32,376 bases of DNA from an uncultured Bacteroidota bacterium (GCA_903881585.1 CAIRTW010000008.1:1-32376), one strand, 5' to 3'; shown: positions 8,980-18,165, counted from the stretch's first letter. The notes: generated by a model from the sequence alone, not told the origin. Made by a program: numbers and translations.

Positions 8980-8997
8980 TTGGCATTCGTTTGGCAT
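8980..8997 (+). promoter_or_regulatory. Candidate sigma-54 (-24/-12) promoter
   Basis: TTGGCATTCGTTTGGCAT carries the invariant GG (8982-8983) and GC (8994-8995) with exactly 10 bases between them. It keeps TTGGCA at -24, while the usual TTGC at -12 reads TGGC. The predicted start site near 9007 lies about 13 bp before the ATG at 9020. It sits directly after the sigma-54 activator gene, which strengthens the reading. It is not proven, and no activator-binding repeats were identified. Confidence 0.45.
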
Positions 8998-9019
8998 ATA
9001 CTGTGCAAACGAATCAATA

Positions 9020-9376
9020 ATGATCAACCAAGTAGAACTTCCAATGTACCTGGAAGATGCAATTCCGGAAATATCCCATGACCTCGTACTTAATTGCGAA
9101 ACCAATGCGTACAGTGCAATGAATACACTGACTGCATTCACTTCTGAAAATATTGAAGCACACAATTACAATGTAGTAAAACGCTGTTTTCTGTTGGCAG
9201 ATAAGCTTTACAGCAAGGGCAATGGCATTGTAAAAAATGCAGTAGAAAACGTATTCGTGTTTTCTTTTACCAGGATGTTCGACTGCTTTCCGGCTGAGAA
9301 AAAGCAAATACTTGCTATACTGCCGATCTCGCTTTACTCCTTGTATATCACTCAGGTTTGCCATTGCGGCAGCTAG
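9020..9376 (+). CDS. Small conserved-looking hypothetical protein (118 aa)
   Basis: The track starts at 8951, but the candidate sigma-54 promoter lies inside that extension, and the ATG at 9020 (MINQVELPMYLEDAIPEI) is the better start. The product is a soluble, probably all-helical protein. Its end (AILPISLYSLYITQVCHCGS) and core (KRCFLLADKLYSKGNGIVKNA) resemble small Bacteroidota proteins of the DUF7674 type; that match is from memory and tentative. It has its own -24/-12 candidate upstream and a terminator right after, so it appears to be a monocistronic unit inserted between the regulator and the kdp structural genes. It could be a stress-induced effector of the K+ response; no enzymatic motif is visible. 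Confidence 0.7.
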   Translation: MINQVELPMYLEDAIPEISHDLVLNCETNAYSAMNTLTAFTSENIEAHNYNVVKRCFLLADKLYSKGNGIVKNAVENVFVFSFTRMFDCFPAEKKQILAILPISLYSLYITQVCHCGS

Positions 9377-9402
9377 TTTTAGTTCTCATTTCAATAATAA
9401 AC

Positions 9403-9426
9403 CTTCTCATTTTGAGAGGATTTTTT
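9403..9426 (+). terminator. Rho-independent terminator after the 118-aa gene
   Basis: CTTCTCA pairs with TGAGAGG (one G-T pair) around a TTT loop, followed by ATTTTTT. It ends the 9020-9376 transcript and implies that the kdp structural genes have their own promoter between 9427 and 9571. Confidence 0.6.
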
Positions 9427-9571
9427 GGTCGATAATCTCTGGAAAGAATAGTTCGTACACGTCTAAGAGCCAATAGATCAGGGGTTTCGCGTGGGAAGCT
9501 ATCGGGCCGGCTTATCAGGCACACAATTTGGCTTAATAGCCTGTAGGAGTGATAACGTAAAAAAGTAAACA

Positions 9572-9658
9572 ATGCTTGTAACGACTGTATTAATAACCGG
9601 AACGCTGATCAGCTTTTGGCTGCTGTATAAGGCCATCGACTGGTTTGAGAAAATATAA
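9572..9658 (+). CDS. 28-aa single-pass membrane peptide, KdpF-like
   Basis: This short ORF is absent from the ORF track. It reads MLVTTVLITGTLISFWLLYK then AIDWFEKI: one hydrophobic helix followed by an amphipathic tail ending in FEKI. It lies 5 bp before the next gene, and the kdp genes follow in the same direction, as expected for an operon leader gene. In size and layout it parallels the true KdpF further on, so it may be a second small stabilising subunit of the Kdp complex or a separate regulator. I recall similar FEKI-ended peptides in other Bacteroidota kdp clusters, but cannot verify this here. Confidence 0.55.
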   Translation: MLVTTVLITGTLISFWLLYKAIDWFEKI

Positions 9659-9663
9659 ATGAT

Positions 9664-10224
9664 ATGAAAAGGAAAATATTAATGGTAGCACTGCTTGCAA
9701 TTTCTCTCAATGCTTATGCAAAGAGCGAAAGCGGCATCTATATGAATGTGGCCGATTTTAAGAATAGCAAACTGACTTACGACATCAGTTGTACCAACGG
9801 AGATAAAATTCATGTGCATGATTTCTTCTGGAACATGAGCACAATTAGAGTTGTGGACGATGGTAAAAAGTGCACCCTGAAAAAAAGCGATCTGTATGGC
9901 TACAGGGATTGTAACAATGATGTTTACCGGTTTTACAACAACATGGAATACCGTATTGCGGAGACCGGCAACATATACATCTATGTGCAGAAAGAAAGCA
10001 CCGCTCAAAACAAGAATAATAAGGTGATCGATGTTTACTATTTCAGCGCAACACCAGATGGTGACATACTGCCGCTGACAATAAGGAACCTTAAAAAGGC
10101 CTACAAGGATAATGACCGGTTTCTGGATATGCTCGACAAATTTTTTGGTGGCGGAGATGTACGGGCCTATGATGATCAGCATAAAACTTTTAAGGTGAAT
10201 TATCTTTTTTCAAAGACGCTGTAA
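9664..10224 (+). CDS. Secreted protein of unknown function embedded in the kdp cluster
   Basis: The 186-aa product has a clear signal peptide (MKRKILMVALLAISLNAYA|K). The mature part is rich in beta strands and aromatic residues, with landmarks IYMNVADFKNSKLTYDI, KKSDLYGYRDCNNDVYRFY and two cysteines that could pair. It has no transmembrane segment after the signal, so it is periplasmic or outer-membrane associated. It starts 5 bp after the 28-aa peptide and ends 26 bp before kdpF, so co-transcription with kdp is very likely. I know no characterised homologue. A role in sensing or in coupling the outer-membrane porins to the pump is speculation based only on position. Confidence 0.75.
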   Translation: MKRKILMVALLAISLNAYAKSESGIYMNVADFKNSKLTYDISCTNGDKIHVHDFFWNMSTIRVVDDGKKCTLKKSDLYGYRDCNNDVYRFYNNMEYRIAETGNIYIYVQKESTAQNKNNKVIDVYYFSATPDGDILPLTIRNLKKAYKDNDRFLDMLDKFFGGGDVRAYDDQHKTFKVNYLFSKTL

Positions 10225-10250
10225 CAGGAAGCAAATTTAAAAACACTTGT

Positions 10251-10328
10251 ATGGTAGCATTGTTCGTGATAGCCGTAATGACCTTTGTTTATATGGTCTA
10301 TGTATTAGTTAAGCCGGAGAAATTTTAA
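10251..10328 (+). CDS. kdpF: KdpF, small subunit of the K+-transporting ATPase
   Basis: This 25-aa ORF is too short for the track. It encodes MVALFVIAVMTFVYMVYVLV then KPEKF: one transmembrane helix followed by the KPEKF tail typical of Bacteroidota KdpF. KdpF is a lipid-like stabiliser of the KdpABC complex in the inner membrane. It lies 20 bp before kdpA, the conserved order. Short length is normal for the family (about 25-30 aa). The ATG at 10251 is the only sensible start. Confidence 0.88.
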   Translation: MVALFVIAVMTFVYMVYVLVKPEKF

Positions 10329-10348
10329 GTAAGTATCAATCGATTTTT

Positions 10349-12088
10349 ATGAATAGTCAAATTCTCGGGGTTGTAGTGATGTTTGTGGCAACCTTGCTGC
10401 TGGCGGTGCCGCTGGGGCGCTACATTGCCAAGGTTTATGCCGGCGAAAGGGTCTGGACGGACATTATTTTTAATCCTATTGAAAAATTGTTTTTCAAAGT
10501 GTCACGTGTCGATGTGACAAAGGAAATGAGCTGGAAACAGTGCCTGGTGGCCATGCTGACCATTAACGTCGTTTGGTTTTTCTGGGCCATGTTTTGCCTG
10601 CTCAATCAAAGCTGGCTACCCATGAACCCGGATCATAACCCGAATATGACGCCGGACCTGGCATGGAATACGGCGATCTCCTTTCTTGTGAACTGCAACC
10701 TGCAGCAATACAGCGGGGAGACCGGGGTATCTTACTTTTCGCAGGTATATGGCCTTATGTTCCTACAGTTTGCATCTGCAGGCACGGGTATGGCGGCCGC
10801 TGCTGTGGTTTTCAACGCGCTAAAGGACAGGACCACAGAAAACCTGGGCAACTTCTACAATTATTTTTTAAAGAGCTGCACACGTATTCTTTTGCCTGCC
10901 TGCCTACTTATTGCGTCCATTCATGTGTTTGAGGGTACACCAATGACCTTTAAGGGTATAGATACCCTGACTTCGCTGCAGGGGGATACGATGCATGTAA
11001 GCCGTGGTCCGGTGGCAGCGTTTGTAGCCATAAAGCATGTGGGCACAAATGGCGGCGGTTTCTTCGGTGCGAATTCAGCTCATCCGTTTGAGAATCCAAA
11101 TTACTTGTCCAACATCGTGCAGATGATCGCACAGATACTGATACCATTTGCGATGGTTTTTGCATTCGGGTTTTACTGCAATAAAAAGAGGCTCGCCTGG
11201 GTATTCTGGGGCGTGATGACGGTTGGTTTCCTGATCCTTGTGGTGCCTGCAATAAGTGCAGAAGTTCATGGCAACCCTTACATAGCAAAGATGGGCATCT
11301 CGCAACAGGGAGGAAATATGGAAGGAAAGGAAGTTCGGTTTGGTTCTGTTGCATCGGCGTTCTGGTGCATCGCCACGACTGTCATATCCACGGGATCTGT
11401 AAATAGTATGCACGACAGTTTTATGGCGGTATCGGGTATGAATATGCTGTTGGGCATGATGATCAATTCGTTCTATGGAGGTGTGGGTGTGGGGTTCTTA
11501 AACTTCTTTATCTATGTGATACTTGCTGTGTTCATTGGTGGTTTGATGGTAGGTCGTACGCCGGAGTTTGCCGGCAAAAAGGTAGAGGCGCGGGAAATGA
11601 AAATTGCCATGATAATCGCGCTGTTTCATCCCTTCCTGATATTGGTTGGAACCGCCGTCGCCAGTTATCTCACCGCGCATGATACCAATATGGGCTGGTG
11701 GTTTGCAGATGCAGCCGGAAAGCACAATGCAAGCGGGTGGCTGAACAACCCATCTTATCATGGCTTTAGCGAAATGCTCTATCAATACACTTCTTCTTCG
11801 GCCAATAATGGCAGTGGATTTGAAGGGCTGGCGGATAATAACCCGTTCTGGAATATTACCACGGGGGTTGTGCTTTTGTTTTCAAGGTTCCTGCCAATAA
11901 TAGGGCCGGTGGCTATTGCCGGCCTGATGGCCAAGAAGAAATTTATACCTGCGGGTAGTGGTACGCTGAAGACAGATACCGGCACATTTGGACTGCTTGT
12001 ATTTGCGGTGAAAGTGATCATAGCAGCGCTCGCGTTTTTCCCCGCACTGGCTTTGGGGCCGATAGCGGAATGGATGAAGATGCCTTAA
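10349..12088 (+). CDS. kdpA: KdpA, K+-channel-like subunit of the K+-transporting ATPase
   Basis: KdpA is the potassium-binding, channel-like subunit of the high-affinity KdpFABC pump in the inner membrane. The 579-aa protein is hydrophobic throughout with about ten membrane helices. It shows the four pore-loop regions of the family: [53 protein letters not shown] and [15 protein letters not shown]. The conserved C-terminal part ([20 protein letters not shown]) is intact. It is slightly longer than the E. coli protein (557 aa), mainly in loops. The gene follows kdpF by 20 bp and precedes kdpB by 25 bp. No frameshift or lost motif was seen. Confidence 0.96.
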   Translation: MNSQILGVVVMFVATLLLAVPLGRYIAKVYAGERVWTDIIFNPIEKLFFKVSRVDVTKEMSWKQCLVAMLTINVVWFFWAMFCLLNQSWLPMNPDHNPNMTPDLAWNTAISFLVNCNLQQYSGETGVSYFSQVYGLMFLQFASAGTGMAAAAVVFNALKDRTTENLGNFYNYFLKSCTRILLPACLLIASIHVFEGTPMTFKGIDTLTSLQGDTMHVSRGPVAAFVAIKHVGTNGGGFFGANSAHPFENPNYLSNIVQMIAQILIPFAMVFAFGFYCNKKRLAWVFWGVMTVGFLILVVPAISAEVHGNPYIAKMGISQQGGNMEGKEVRFGSVASAFWCIATTVISTGSVNSMHDSFMAVSGMNMLLGMMINSFYGGVGVGFLNFFIYVILAVFIGGLMVGRTPEFAGKKVEAREMKIAMIIALFHPFLILVGTAVASYLTAHDTNMGWWFADAAGKHNASGWLNNPSYHGFSEMLYQYTSSSANNGSGFEGLADNNPFWNITTGVVLLFSRFLPIIGPVAIAGLMAKKKFIPAGSGTLKTDTGTFGLLVFAVKVIIAALAFFPALALGPIAEWMKMP

Positions 12089-12113
12089 ACTGAAAACGGC
12101 TAAAATATTTAAA

Positions 12114-14156
12114 ATGAAAAGTAATCGTAAAGACGGGCTGTTTAAGAAGGACCTAGTGATGGAGGCCGTTAAACAGTCATTTGTAAAACTCAATCCTAAA
12201 TACCAGTTCCGTAACCCGGTGATGTTCACCGTGGAGATTGGAACCGTGGTGATGATGTTCGTGTGCGCGTGGATCCTGTCCGGTGAAACCAGCCAGGGGT
12301 CGTTTGCTTACAACCTGATCATTTTCCTGATCCTGCTGGTCACTTTGCTGTTTGCCAATTTTGCAGAGGCGCTGGCAGAAGCGCGTGGCAAAGCACAGGC
12401 TGCCTCACTGAGAAAGACCAGGCAGGATACGCCTGCTAAGAAAATTCAACTCATTGGAGAGATATTCATGAACGAGGTACATGTTGTTCCATCTTCGCAA
12501 CTGGTAAAGGGTGACTACTTTTATTGTGAAGCAGGCGATATCATACCTACAGATGGAGAGATCATAGAAGGCATTGCTACAATTGATGAGTCGGCTATTA
12601 CCGGTGAGTCTGCGCCAGTGATCCGCGAATCGGGCGGTGATAAATCATCGGTGACTGGCGGTACCAAGGTGCTGTCTGACAAGATAAAGGTGAAGGTGAC
12701 CACAGAACCCGGTGAGAGTTTCCTGGATAAAATGATCGCCCTTGTGGAAGGTGCATCAAGGCAGAAGACGCCTAATGAGATAGCGCTGACGATACTGCTT
12801 GCAGGTTTTACGTTGGTGTTCATTATTGTGTGTGTGACGCTGCAACCATTTGCCGCGTATGCAAAGACACCGATACCTATTTCGGCATATATTTCGTTGT
12901 TCGTTTGCCTGATACCTACAACAATCGGGGGGCTTCTGTCGGCGATAGGTATATCCGGTATGGACAGGGCGCTGCGCGCGAATGTTATAGCAAAATCGGG
13001 TAAGGCTGTTGAGACCGCCGGGGACCTGGACGTGCTGCTGCTGGATAAGACAGGTACTATAACCATAGGCAATCGTAAAGCGACTCATTTTTATGCTGCC
13101 AAAGGAATAGACGACACTCACTTTATTAAGTGCGCTGTTTTGAGCTCTATGGCAGACGACACGCCGGAAGGTAAATCCATCATTGAGCTTTCGGCACTCA
13201 ATCCTAAAAATTTCCAGGTCGATCAGCCTAAGTACATAAAATTCTCAGCCGAGACCCGTAGCAGCGGAATTGACTTTGGCAATACCAAGATCCGTAAGGG
13301 TGCATACGATTCGATAAAGACGATGGTGGAGAAAGGAGGAAACATTTTCCCGCAGGGCACTGCAGATGATGTGAACAAAATATCATCGAATGGAGGGACG
13401 CCATTGGTAGTTATTGAGAACAATATGGTGCTGGGCGTGATAGAGCTACAGGACATCATTAAGACGGGAATATTCGAGCGTTTCGAGCGGCTCCGGAAAA
13501 TGGGGGTGAAGACAGTGATGGTGACCGGGGATAATCCGCTTACCGCAAAATATATTGCGGAGAAAGCAGGTGTGGACGACTTCATTGCAGAGGCGAAGCC
13601 GGAAGATAAAATGAGCTATATCCGCAGGGAGCAAGCTACAGGCAAGCTGGTTGCTATGATGGGTGATGGCACCAACGATGCACCGGCTCTGGCTCAGGCA
13701 GACGTAGGGGTGGCCATGAACAGCGGGACTGCGGCTGCCAAGGAGGCCGGAAATATGGTGGACCTGGACAATGACCCTACCAAGCTGATAGAAATAGTGG
13801 AGATAGGGAAGCAACTGCTGATGACGCGAGGCACGCTGACAACGTTTTCCATAGCTAATGATGTAGCCAAGTATTTTGCGATCGTACCGGCATTATTCAT
13901 TGCGTCTATCCCTGCATTGCAGCGGATAAATATAATGAGCCTGCACAGCCCGGCGAGCGCTATTCTGTCTGCGATCATTTTCAATGCCATTATCATTCCG
14001 TTGCTGATACCGCTGGCATTGAAGGGTGTGGCTTATAAGCCGATAGGGGCAAGTGCATTGCTAAGAAGAAACCTGCTGGTGTATGGCGTTGGTGGTGTGC
14101 TGGTTCCTTTCATTGGGATCAAGTTAATTGATATGGCTGTGACATTATTTATGTAG
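12114..14156 (+). CDS. kdpB: KdpB, ATP-hydrolysing P-type ATPase subunit
   Basis: KdpB hydrolyses ATP and drives K+ import. The 680-aa protein carries every P-type ATPase signature: the actuator TGES motif at residues 163-166, the phosphorylated aspartate in DKTGTIT (Asp311), the nucleotide-binding KGAYD segment, [10 protein letters not shown] and the hinge [10 protein letters not shown]. The C-terminal membrane helices are present ([20 protein letters not shown]). Ser166 corresponds to the E. coli KdpB serine whose phosphorylation inhibits the pump at high K+, so the same post-translational control is possible. The ATG at 12114 ([10 protein letters not shown]) fits the usual start. It lies between kdpA and kdpC with short gaps. 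Minus-strand ORFs across it are shadows. Confidence 0.97.
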   Translation: MKSNRKDGLFKKDLVMEAVKQSFVKLNPKYQFRNPVMFTVEIGTVVMMFVCAWILSGETSQGSFAYNLIIFLILLVTLLFANFAEALAEARGKAQAASLRKTRQDTPAKKIQLIGEIFMNEVHVVPSSQLVKGDYFYCEAGDIIPTDGEIIEGIATIDESAITGESAPVIRESGGDKSSVTGGTKVLSDKIKVKVTTEPGESFLDKMIALVEGASRQKTPNEIALTILLAGFTLVFIIVCVTLQPFAAYAKTPIPISAYISLFVCLIPTTIGGLLSAIGISGMDRALRANVIAKSGKAVETAGDLDVLLLDKTGTITIGNRKATHFYAAKGIDDTHFIKCAVLSSMADDTPEGKSIIELSALNPKNFQVDQPKYIKFSAETRSSGIDFGNTKIRKGAYDSIKTMVEKGGNIFPQGTADDVNKISSNGGTPLVVIENNMVLGVIELQDIIKTGIFERFERLRKMGVKTVMVTGDNPLTAKYIAEKAGVDDFIAEAKPEDKMSYIRREQATGKLVAMMGDGTNDAPALAQADVGVAMNSGTAAAKEAGNMVDLDNDPTKLIEIVEIGKQLLMTRGTLTTFSIANDVAKYFAIVPALFIASIPALQRINIMSLHSPASAILSAIIFNAIIIPLLIPLALKGVAYKPIGASALLRRNLLVYGVGGVLVPFIGIKLIDMAVTLFM

Positions 14157-14180
14157 TGAAGAATTTGTAAACGAAATAAG

Positions 14181-14747
14181 ATGAAAAAGGAAATAATTCC
14201 ATCGTTAATACTGACTATAGTGTGCATCCTGTTCTTTTCAGGCGTGTATCCGTTGCTGATATGGGGAATAGCCCAGTTTGCACCAAACAAAGGAGCGGGA
14301 TTTACGGTAAAGGATGCAAAGGGCAAATACTATTATGAGAACATTGGGCAAAAGTTTTCTGATGATAAATACTTCTGGTCGCGCCCATCGGCTGTAAACT
14401 ATAATGCAGCGGGATCTGGTGGCAGCAATAAAGGGCCCGACAATCCCGACTACCTGTTAACCGTGCAATCGGCCATTGACTCATATATACTTCACAATCC
14501 CGGTATCATTAAGGCAGATATACCGTCTGATATGGTTACTGCAAGCGGCAGCGGCCTGGACCCCCACATCAGTGTGCAAGGCGCAGAAGTGCAGGTGGCG
14601 CGAATTGCAAAGGTTCGGGGGCTTGATAAAAACAAAGTGGAAGCGCTGGTAAAAGAACATATAGAAGGACCTATGTGGGGCATGGGGCCGGAGCGTGTGA
14701 ATGTTTTGAAACTGAATATTGATCTTGATAGATTGACTGCAAAATGA
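14181..14747 (+). CDS. kdpC: KdpC, accessory subunit of the K+-transporting ATPase
   Basis: This 188-aa protein has one N-terminal membrane helix (LILTIVCILFFSGVYPLLIWG) and a periplasmic domain with the family motifs YFWSRPSAVNYNAAGSGGSN, VTASGSGLDPHIS and VARIAKVRGL, ending in VNVLKLNIDLDRL. KdpC stabilises the KdpAB complex and may assist K+ capture. Length is normal (about 190 aa). It starts 24 bp after kdpB, and its stop overlaps the start of the YnfA-family gene by four bases (ATGA), indicating translational coupling. Confidence 0.96.
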   Translation: MKKEIIPSLILTIVCILFFSGVYPLLIWGIAQFAPNKGAGFTVKDAKGKYYYENIGQKFSDDKYFWSRPSAVNYNAAGSGGSNKGPDNPDYLLTVQSAIDSYILHNPGIIKADIPSDMVTASGSGLDPHISVQGAEVQVARIAKVRGLDKNKVEALVKEHIEGPMWGMGPERVNVLKLNIDLDRLTAK

Positions 14748-15082
14748 CTAAAGAAGTAATATACCGTTCCATATTTTTTTTCGTGCTTGCCGGTCTGTTT
14801 GAGATAGGCGGTGGGTACATGGTGTGGAAAGCGATTAAAGGGAATCAGCCATTGTGGGTAGGCATTTTGGGCGGCACATTCCTGGCCATTTATGGCATGA
14901 TAGCCACCTTCCAGCCTGCAGGCTTTGGGCGCACATACGCAGCATACGGAGGCGTTTTTGTACTGATGTCGTTGCTGTGGGGATGGGGTATGGAAAAAGT
15001 GAAACCTGATCATTATGATGTCATTGGAGCCGTAATCATAGCAATTGGAACGGCTGTGATTTTTTACGCGCCTCGCAAGTAA
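14744..15082 (+). CDS. YnfA-family (UPF0060) small membrane protein
   Basis: The 112-aa protein has four predicted membrane helices and the hallmarks of the YnfA/UPF0060 family: GLFEIGGGYMVWKAIKG near the start, YGMIATFQPAGFGRTYAAYG in the middle and a C-terminal IGAVIIAIGTAVIFYAPR. YnfA proteins are related to the small multidrug resistance transporters; their physiological substrate is not settled. Here the ATG overlaps the kdpC stop by 4 bp, so the two are co-translated. This links the protein to K+ starvation rather than drug resistance, perhaps as an ion or proton exchanger that balances K+ uptake. That functional link is inference. Confidence 0.88.
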   Translation: MTKEVIYRSIFFFVLAGLFEIGGGYMVWKAIKGNQPLWVGILGGTFLAIYGMIATFQPAGFGRTYAAYGGVFVLMSLLWGWGMEKVKPDHYDVIGAVIIAIGTAVIFYAPRK

Positions 15083-15174
15083 CATTCAAGAACGGATTTT
15101 TAATAACCGAGATAAAAGCAAAAAAGTTTAAAAGAAGGAAAATCAATTTGAACACACTTTTAAAAAACAAACCA

Positions 15175-16587
15175 ATGAAGAGAACAAAAATGGCGTTTCT
15201 GGCGGTAGCGGCCTTTATGCTTACACAAAAAGCTAATGCACAAGCAACAAATCCCAGTGACGGGACACAAGGCACAAGCACAGAAGCTTCTGCGGAAAAA
15301 GTTACCTGGGATGGGTTCGATATGTCCTGGGAAAATGGCAGCGACCGCAGGGATTCATCGGTCTTCCACATCCCTTATTTCACGCCCAGCATTATGGTTG
15401 ATTGCAATGCCACCCATTCGTTTAATAATCCGATAGACCATACGGTGGTGGGCTCAACAGCGATATCCCGTAATGATGAGATGACGATCTCGGCAGTAAA
15501 TCTGGGAGGCGACTTTACTTTTGGTAACGCACGCGGCCGGATCATGACACAGTTCGGAGACCGGGCAATAGTCGTTCCCAGAAATGACCTCAGCCCTTAT
15601 CGCGGTCAGTATTCCCTTGCAGACGCTTACCGTTATCTTGACGAAGCTTATGCCGGGTATCATTTTAAGAATATTTTTTATGGTGGGATGAATGTGGACT
15701 TCGGTCTCTTCATGTCATACATCGGTCTTAATTCCTATTATCAGGAAGAAAACTGGGAATACCAGGCATCCTTTACTTCTGACAATACTCCCTGGTTTTT
15801 CAATGGCATTCGTATCCAGATGTTTCTGAGTAAAACACTAAAGGTGGAACCCTGGATCATCAACGGATGGCAGAGTTACGGCATGTTCAACCAGCTGCCG
15901 GGTCTTGGCTGTAACGTTACCTGGAGGCCGAATGAGAAATTGAAATTGCTGACCAACGATTATTATGGTACAGATGCCGCAGGACTTATCGGCAGGCATC
16001 GTTTTCATTCTGACAATAGCTTCTTATACCGCTACTTTAATAACCGCCAATCAAAGGGGCTGAGCAGGTCGGCACTATCTGCCACCGTGGACTTCGGGTA
16101 TGAAAAAGGTGATGGCGTAAACGGATTCAATAACAGTGACCCGGTAAATAACCCAGCACAGTATTTTGTGAACTGGATGGTGTATAACAAAATGTGGTTT
16201 TGTAAAAATCATTTAGGCTGGTACATTGGTGGTGGCTGGATGACAAATCCCGGGCGTTACCTGGTTCTTGCACCAACAGGTGATGCAAGCCCATTCCCAA
16301 ATCAGTATAACCCAACACAGCCCGCAGGTACGCATCCATTTACCGAAAACCCGGGCGACCAGTTTACCGGGTGGGACTGCTCTACCGGACTTAGCTGGAC
16401 GCCAAACCAAAGTATTGAATTTAAGCTGGAGTGGGTACACCGTGAGGCAAGCGTAAACTACTTTGCTGGTCCGGGTGGCGTGACATCGCCAACGGGATAT
16501 ACTTATAGTCCATTGCCCGGTACCTGGGCTCCAGACCTTGTAAAATCAGAAAACCGGGTCATTGCAGCTTTTCTTTTCCGCTTGTAA
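15175..16587 (+). CDS. Outer-membrane beta-barrel protein (BBP2/OmpL-like), first tandem copy
   Basis: The track starts at a TTG (15148), but the ATG at 15175 gives a proper signal peptide, MKRTKMAFLAVAAFMLTQKANA|Q, and 470 aa. The mature protein has alternating aromatic/polar beta strands throughout and ends in a strand closing with phenylalanine and leucine (IAAFLFRL), typical of outer-membrane barrels. Landmarks are SSVFHIPYFTPSIMVD, HSFNNPIDHTVVGSTA and YYQEENWEYQASF, which resemble the putative porin-2 (OmpL-like) family. It lies 92 bp after ynfA with no terminator in between. A close paralogue follows at once. It probably provides outer-membrane permeability when Kdp is active; its ion selectivity cannot be read from sequence. 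Confidence 0.85.
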   Translation: MKRTKMAFLAVAAFMLTQKANAQATNPSDGTQGTSTEASAEKVTWDGFDMSWENGSDRRDSSVFHIPYFTPSIMVDCNATHSFNNPIDHTVVGSTAISRNDEMTISAVNLGGDFTFGNARGRIMTQFGDRAIVVPRNDLSPYRGQYSLADAYRYLDEAYAGYHFKNIFYGGMNVDFGLFMSYIGLNSYYQEENWEYQASFTSDNTPWFFNGIRIQMFLSKTLKVEPWIINGWQSYGMFNQLPGLGCNVTWRPNEKLKLLTNDYYGTDAAGLIGRHRFHSDNSFLYRYFNNRQSKGLSRSALSATVDFGYEKGDGVNGFNNSDPVNNPAQYFVNWMVYNKMWFCKNHLGWYIGGGWMTNPGRYLVLAPTGDASPFPNQYNPTQPAGTHPFTENPGDQFTGWDCSTGLSWTPNQSIEFKLEWVHREASVNYFAGPGGVTSPTGYTYSPLPGTWAPDLVKSENRVIAAFLFRL

Positions 16588-16627
16588 TTTAGTGTCAAAA
16601 AATAGCTGATACAGTGTGTTTAAATAG

Positions 16628-16660
16628 AAGGTGGCGTAGCCTGGTGGGCTCGCCACTTTT
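16628..16660 (+). terminator. Terminator between the tandem porin genes
   Basis: GTGGCG pairs with CGCCAC, and the stem continues with AGCC/GGCT after one bulged base, closing on TGGTG and followed by TTTT. It would end or attenuate transcription coming from kdp/porin 1 before the second copy, which therefore probably has its own promoter in 16661-16738. Confidence 0.65.
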
Positions 16661-16738
16661 CTGTTGTCCAAACCCGGCTGCTATAATAATTACAGTTTTA
16701 TTGTTACATTTAAAACGCACTTTTAAAAAAACAATAAA

Positions 16739-18142
16739 ATGAAGAGACCAAAAATGGTACTATTGGCGGTTGCCGCTTTTATGTTTTCCCAACAAACCAA
16801 TGCCCAGTCAATAGATCCCAGCGATGGAACCCAGGCCCCGGCAGCCCGGGAGCCAGTGAGCAGGATCCCATGGGATGGATTTGATCAGACATGGATCAAT
16901 GGCAATGACAGAAGGGATTCGTCGGTATTCCACATACCTTATTTCACCCCAAGTATAATGGTCGATAACAACATCACGCATTCTTTTAATAATCCTATTG
17001 ATCATACAGTAGTCGGATCAACGGCACTTTCCCGCAATGATGAAATGGTGATCTCTGCGATCAATTTAGGCGGAGATTTCACATACGGTAACGCTCATGC
17101 GCGGATCATGACCCAGTTCGGCGCCCGCTCGCAGGTGGTGCCGCGTAACGATCTCAGTGTTTATCGGGGCCAGTACAATCTCGATGATGCCTACCGTTAC
17201 CTCAATGAAGCCTACGCCGGCTACCATTTCGATGTGATGTACGGTATTAATGTGGACTTCGGTTTGTTCATGTCCTACATCGGTCTCAACTCCTACTACC
17301 AGGAAGAAAACTGGGAATACCAGGCATCCTTTACTTCCGATAATACTCCATGGTTTTTTAATGGCATCAGAATACAGATATTTCCAAGCAAATACCTGAA
17401 AATAGAGCCGTGGATAATAAACGGCTGGCAGAGTTATGGTTCGTTCAATGCACTGCCGGGTGTGGGCTGTAACGTTACTTATATGCCGAAGGAATATTTT
17501 AAAATACTTACCAATGATTATTGGGGCACTGATGCGGCAGGCCTCGTGGGCAGGCACCGGTTCCACTCGGATAACAGTATGTCGCTAAGGTATTTTAACA
17601 ACAGGCAATCCAAGGGCCTCAGCCGGATGGCATTGAGCGCTACCGGAGATTTTGGTTTTGAACAGGGCGATGGTGTGAATGGTTTTACCAGTGACCCGGT
17701 AAAAGGGCCGGCACAATATTTTGCCAGCTTCATGGTGTATAACAAAATGTGGTTTTGTAAAAATCACTTAGGATGGTATATAGGTGGTGGCTGGATGACT
17801 AATCCCGGTCGTTATCTTGTCCTCGCTCCTACAGGAGATGCGAGCCCATTGCCGAACCCAAGCAACCCAACCCAAACAGCAGGAACGCATCCATTTTCCG
17901 AGAACCCAGGCGATCAGTTTACAGGATGGGACTGTTCTACCGGGTTTAGCTGGACTCCAAACCAGAGCATAGAATTTAAGTTGGAGTGGGTGCACCGTGA
18001 GGCTAGTGTAAACTACTTTGCGGGTCCGGGTGGCGTTACGTCGCCAAGCGGATATACCTATACTCCGTTAACTGGCGGCTGGGCACCTGATCTGGTGACA
18101 TCAGAAAACAGGATTGTTGCTGCTTTCCTTTTCCGTCTGTAG
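16739..18142 (+). CDS. Outer-membrane beta-barrel protein (BBP2/OmpL-like), second tandem copy
   Basis: The 467-aa protein is the sister of the preceding gene: same signal peptide design (MKRPKMVLLAVAAFMFSQQTNA), same length and roughly four-fifths identity by eye, with long identical blocks such as YYQEENWEYQASFTSDNTPW and HLGWYIGGGWMTNPGRYLVL. Differences gather in the post-signal linker, a short gap near residue 167, and loop-like segments. The C-terminus keeps the barrel signature (VAAFLFRL). The leader before both ATGs also matches (CACTTTTAAAAAA then CAA). Terminators lie on both sides, so it may be expressed separately from copy 1. It is probably a porin with altered loop properties. 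Confidence 0.85.
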   Translation: MKRPKMVLLAVAAFMFSQQTNAQSIDPSDGTQAPAAREPVSRIPWDGFDQTWINGNDRRDSSVFHIPYFTPSIMVDNNITHSFNNPIDHTVVGSTALSRNDEMVISAINLGGDFTYGNAHARIMTQFGARSQVVPRNDLSVYRGQYNLDDAYRYLNEAYAGYHFDVMYGINVDFGLFMSYIGLNSYYQEENWEYQASFTSDNTPWFFNGIRIQIFPSKYLKIEPWIINGWQSYGSFNALPGVGCNVTYMPKEYFKILTNDYWGTDAAGLVGRHRFHSDNSMSLRYFNNRQSKGLSRMALSATGDFGFEQGDGVNGFTSDPVKGPAQYFASFMVYNKMWFCKNHLGWYIGGGWMTNPGRYLVLAPTGDASPLPNPSNPTQTAGTHPFSENPGDQFTGWDCSTGFSWTPNQSIEFKLEWVHREASVNYFAGPGGVTSPSGYTYTPLTGGWAPDLVTSENRIVAAFLFRL

Positions 18143-18165
18143 CGCGGTACAATAAAATTGTTTGA

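Noticed and set aside
9515-9533. Second sigma-54-like site before the kdp genes (GGCAC...TTGGC)
   Set aside because: The GG to GC spacing is 11 rather than the strict 10 bases; only a weak resemblance.
12521-13072. 183-aa minus-strand ORF and other minus ORFs inside kdpA/kdpB
   Set aside because: Shadows of highly conserved genes; low-complexity Ser/Ile-rich products.
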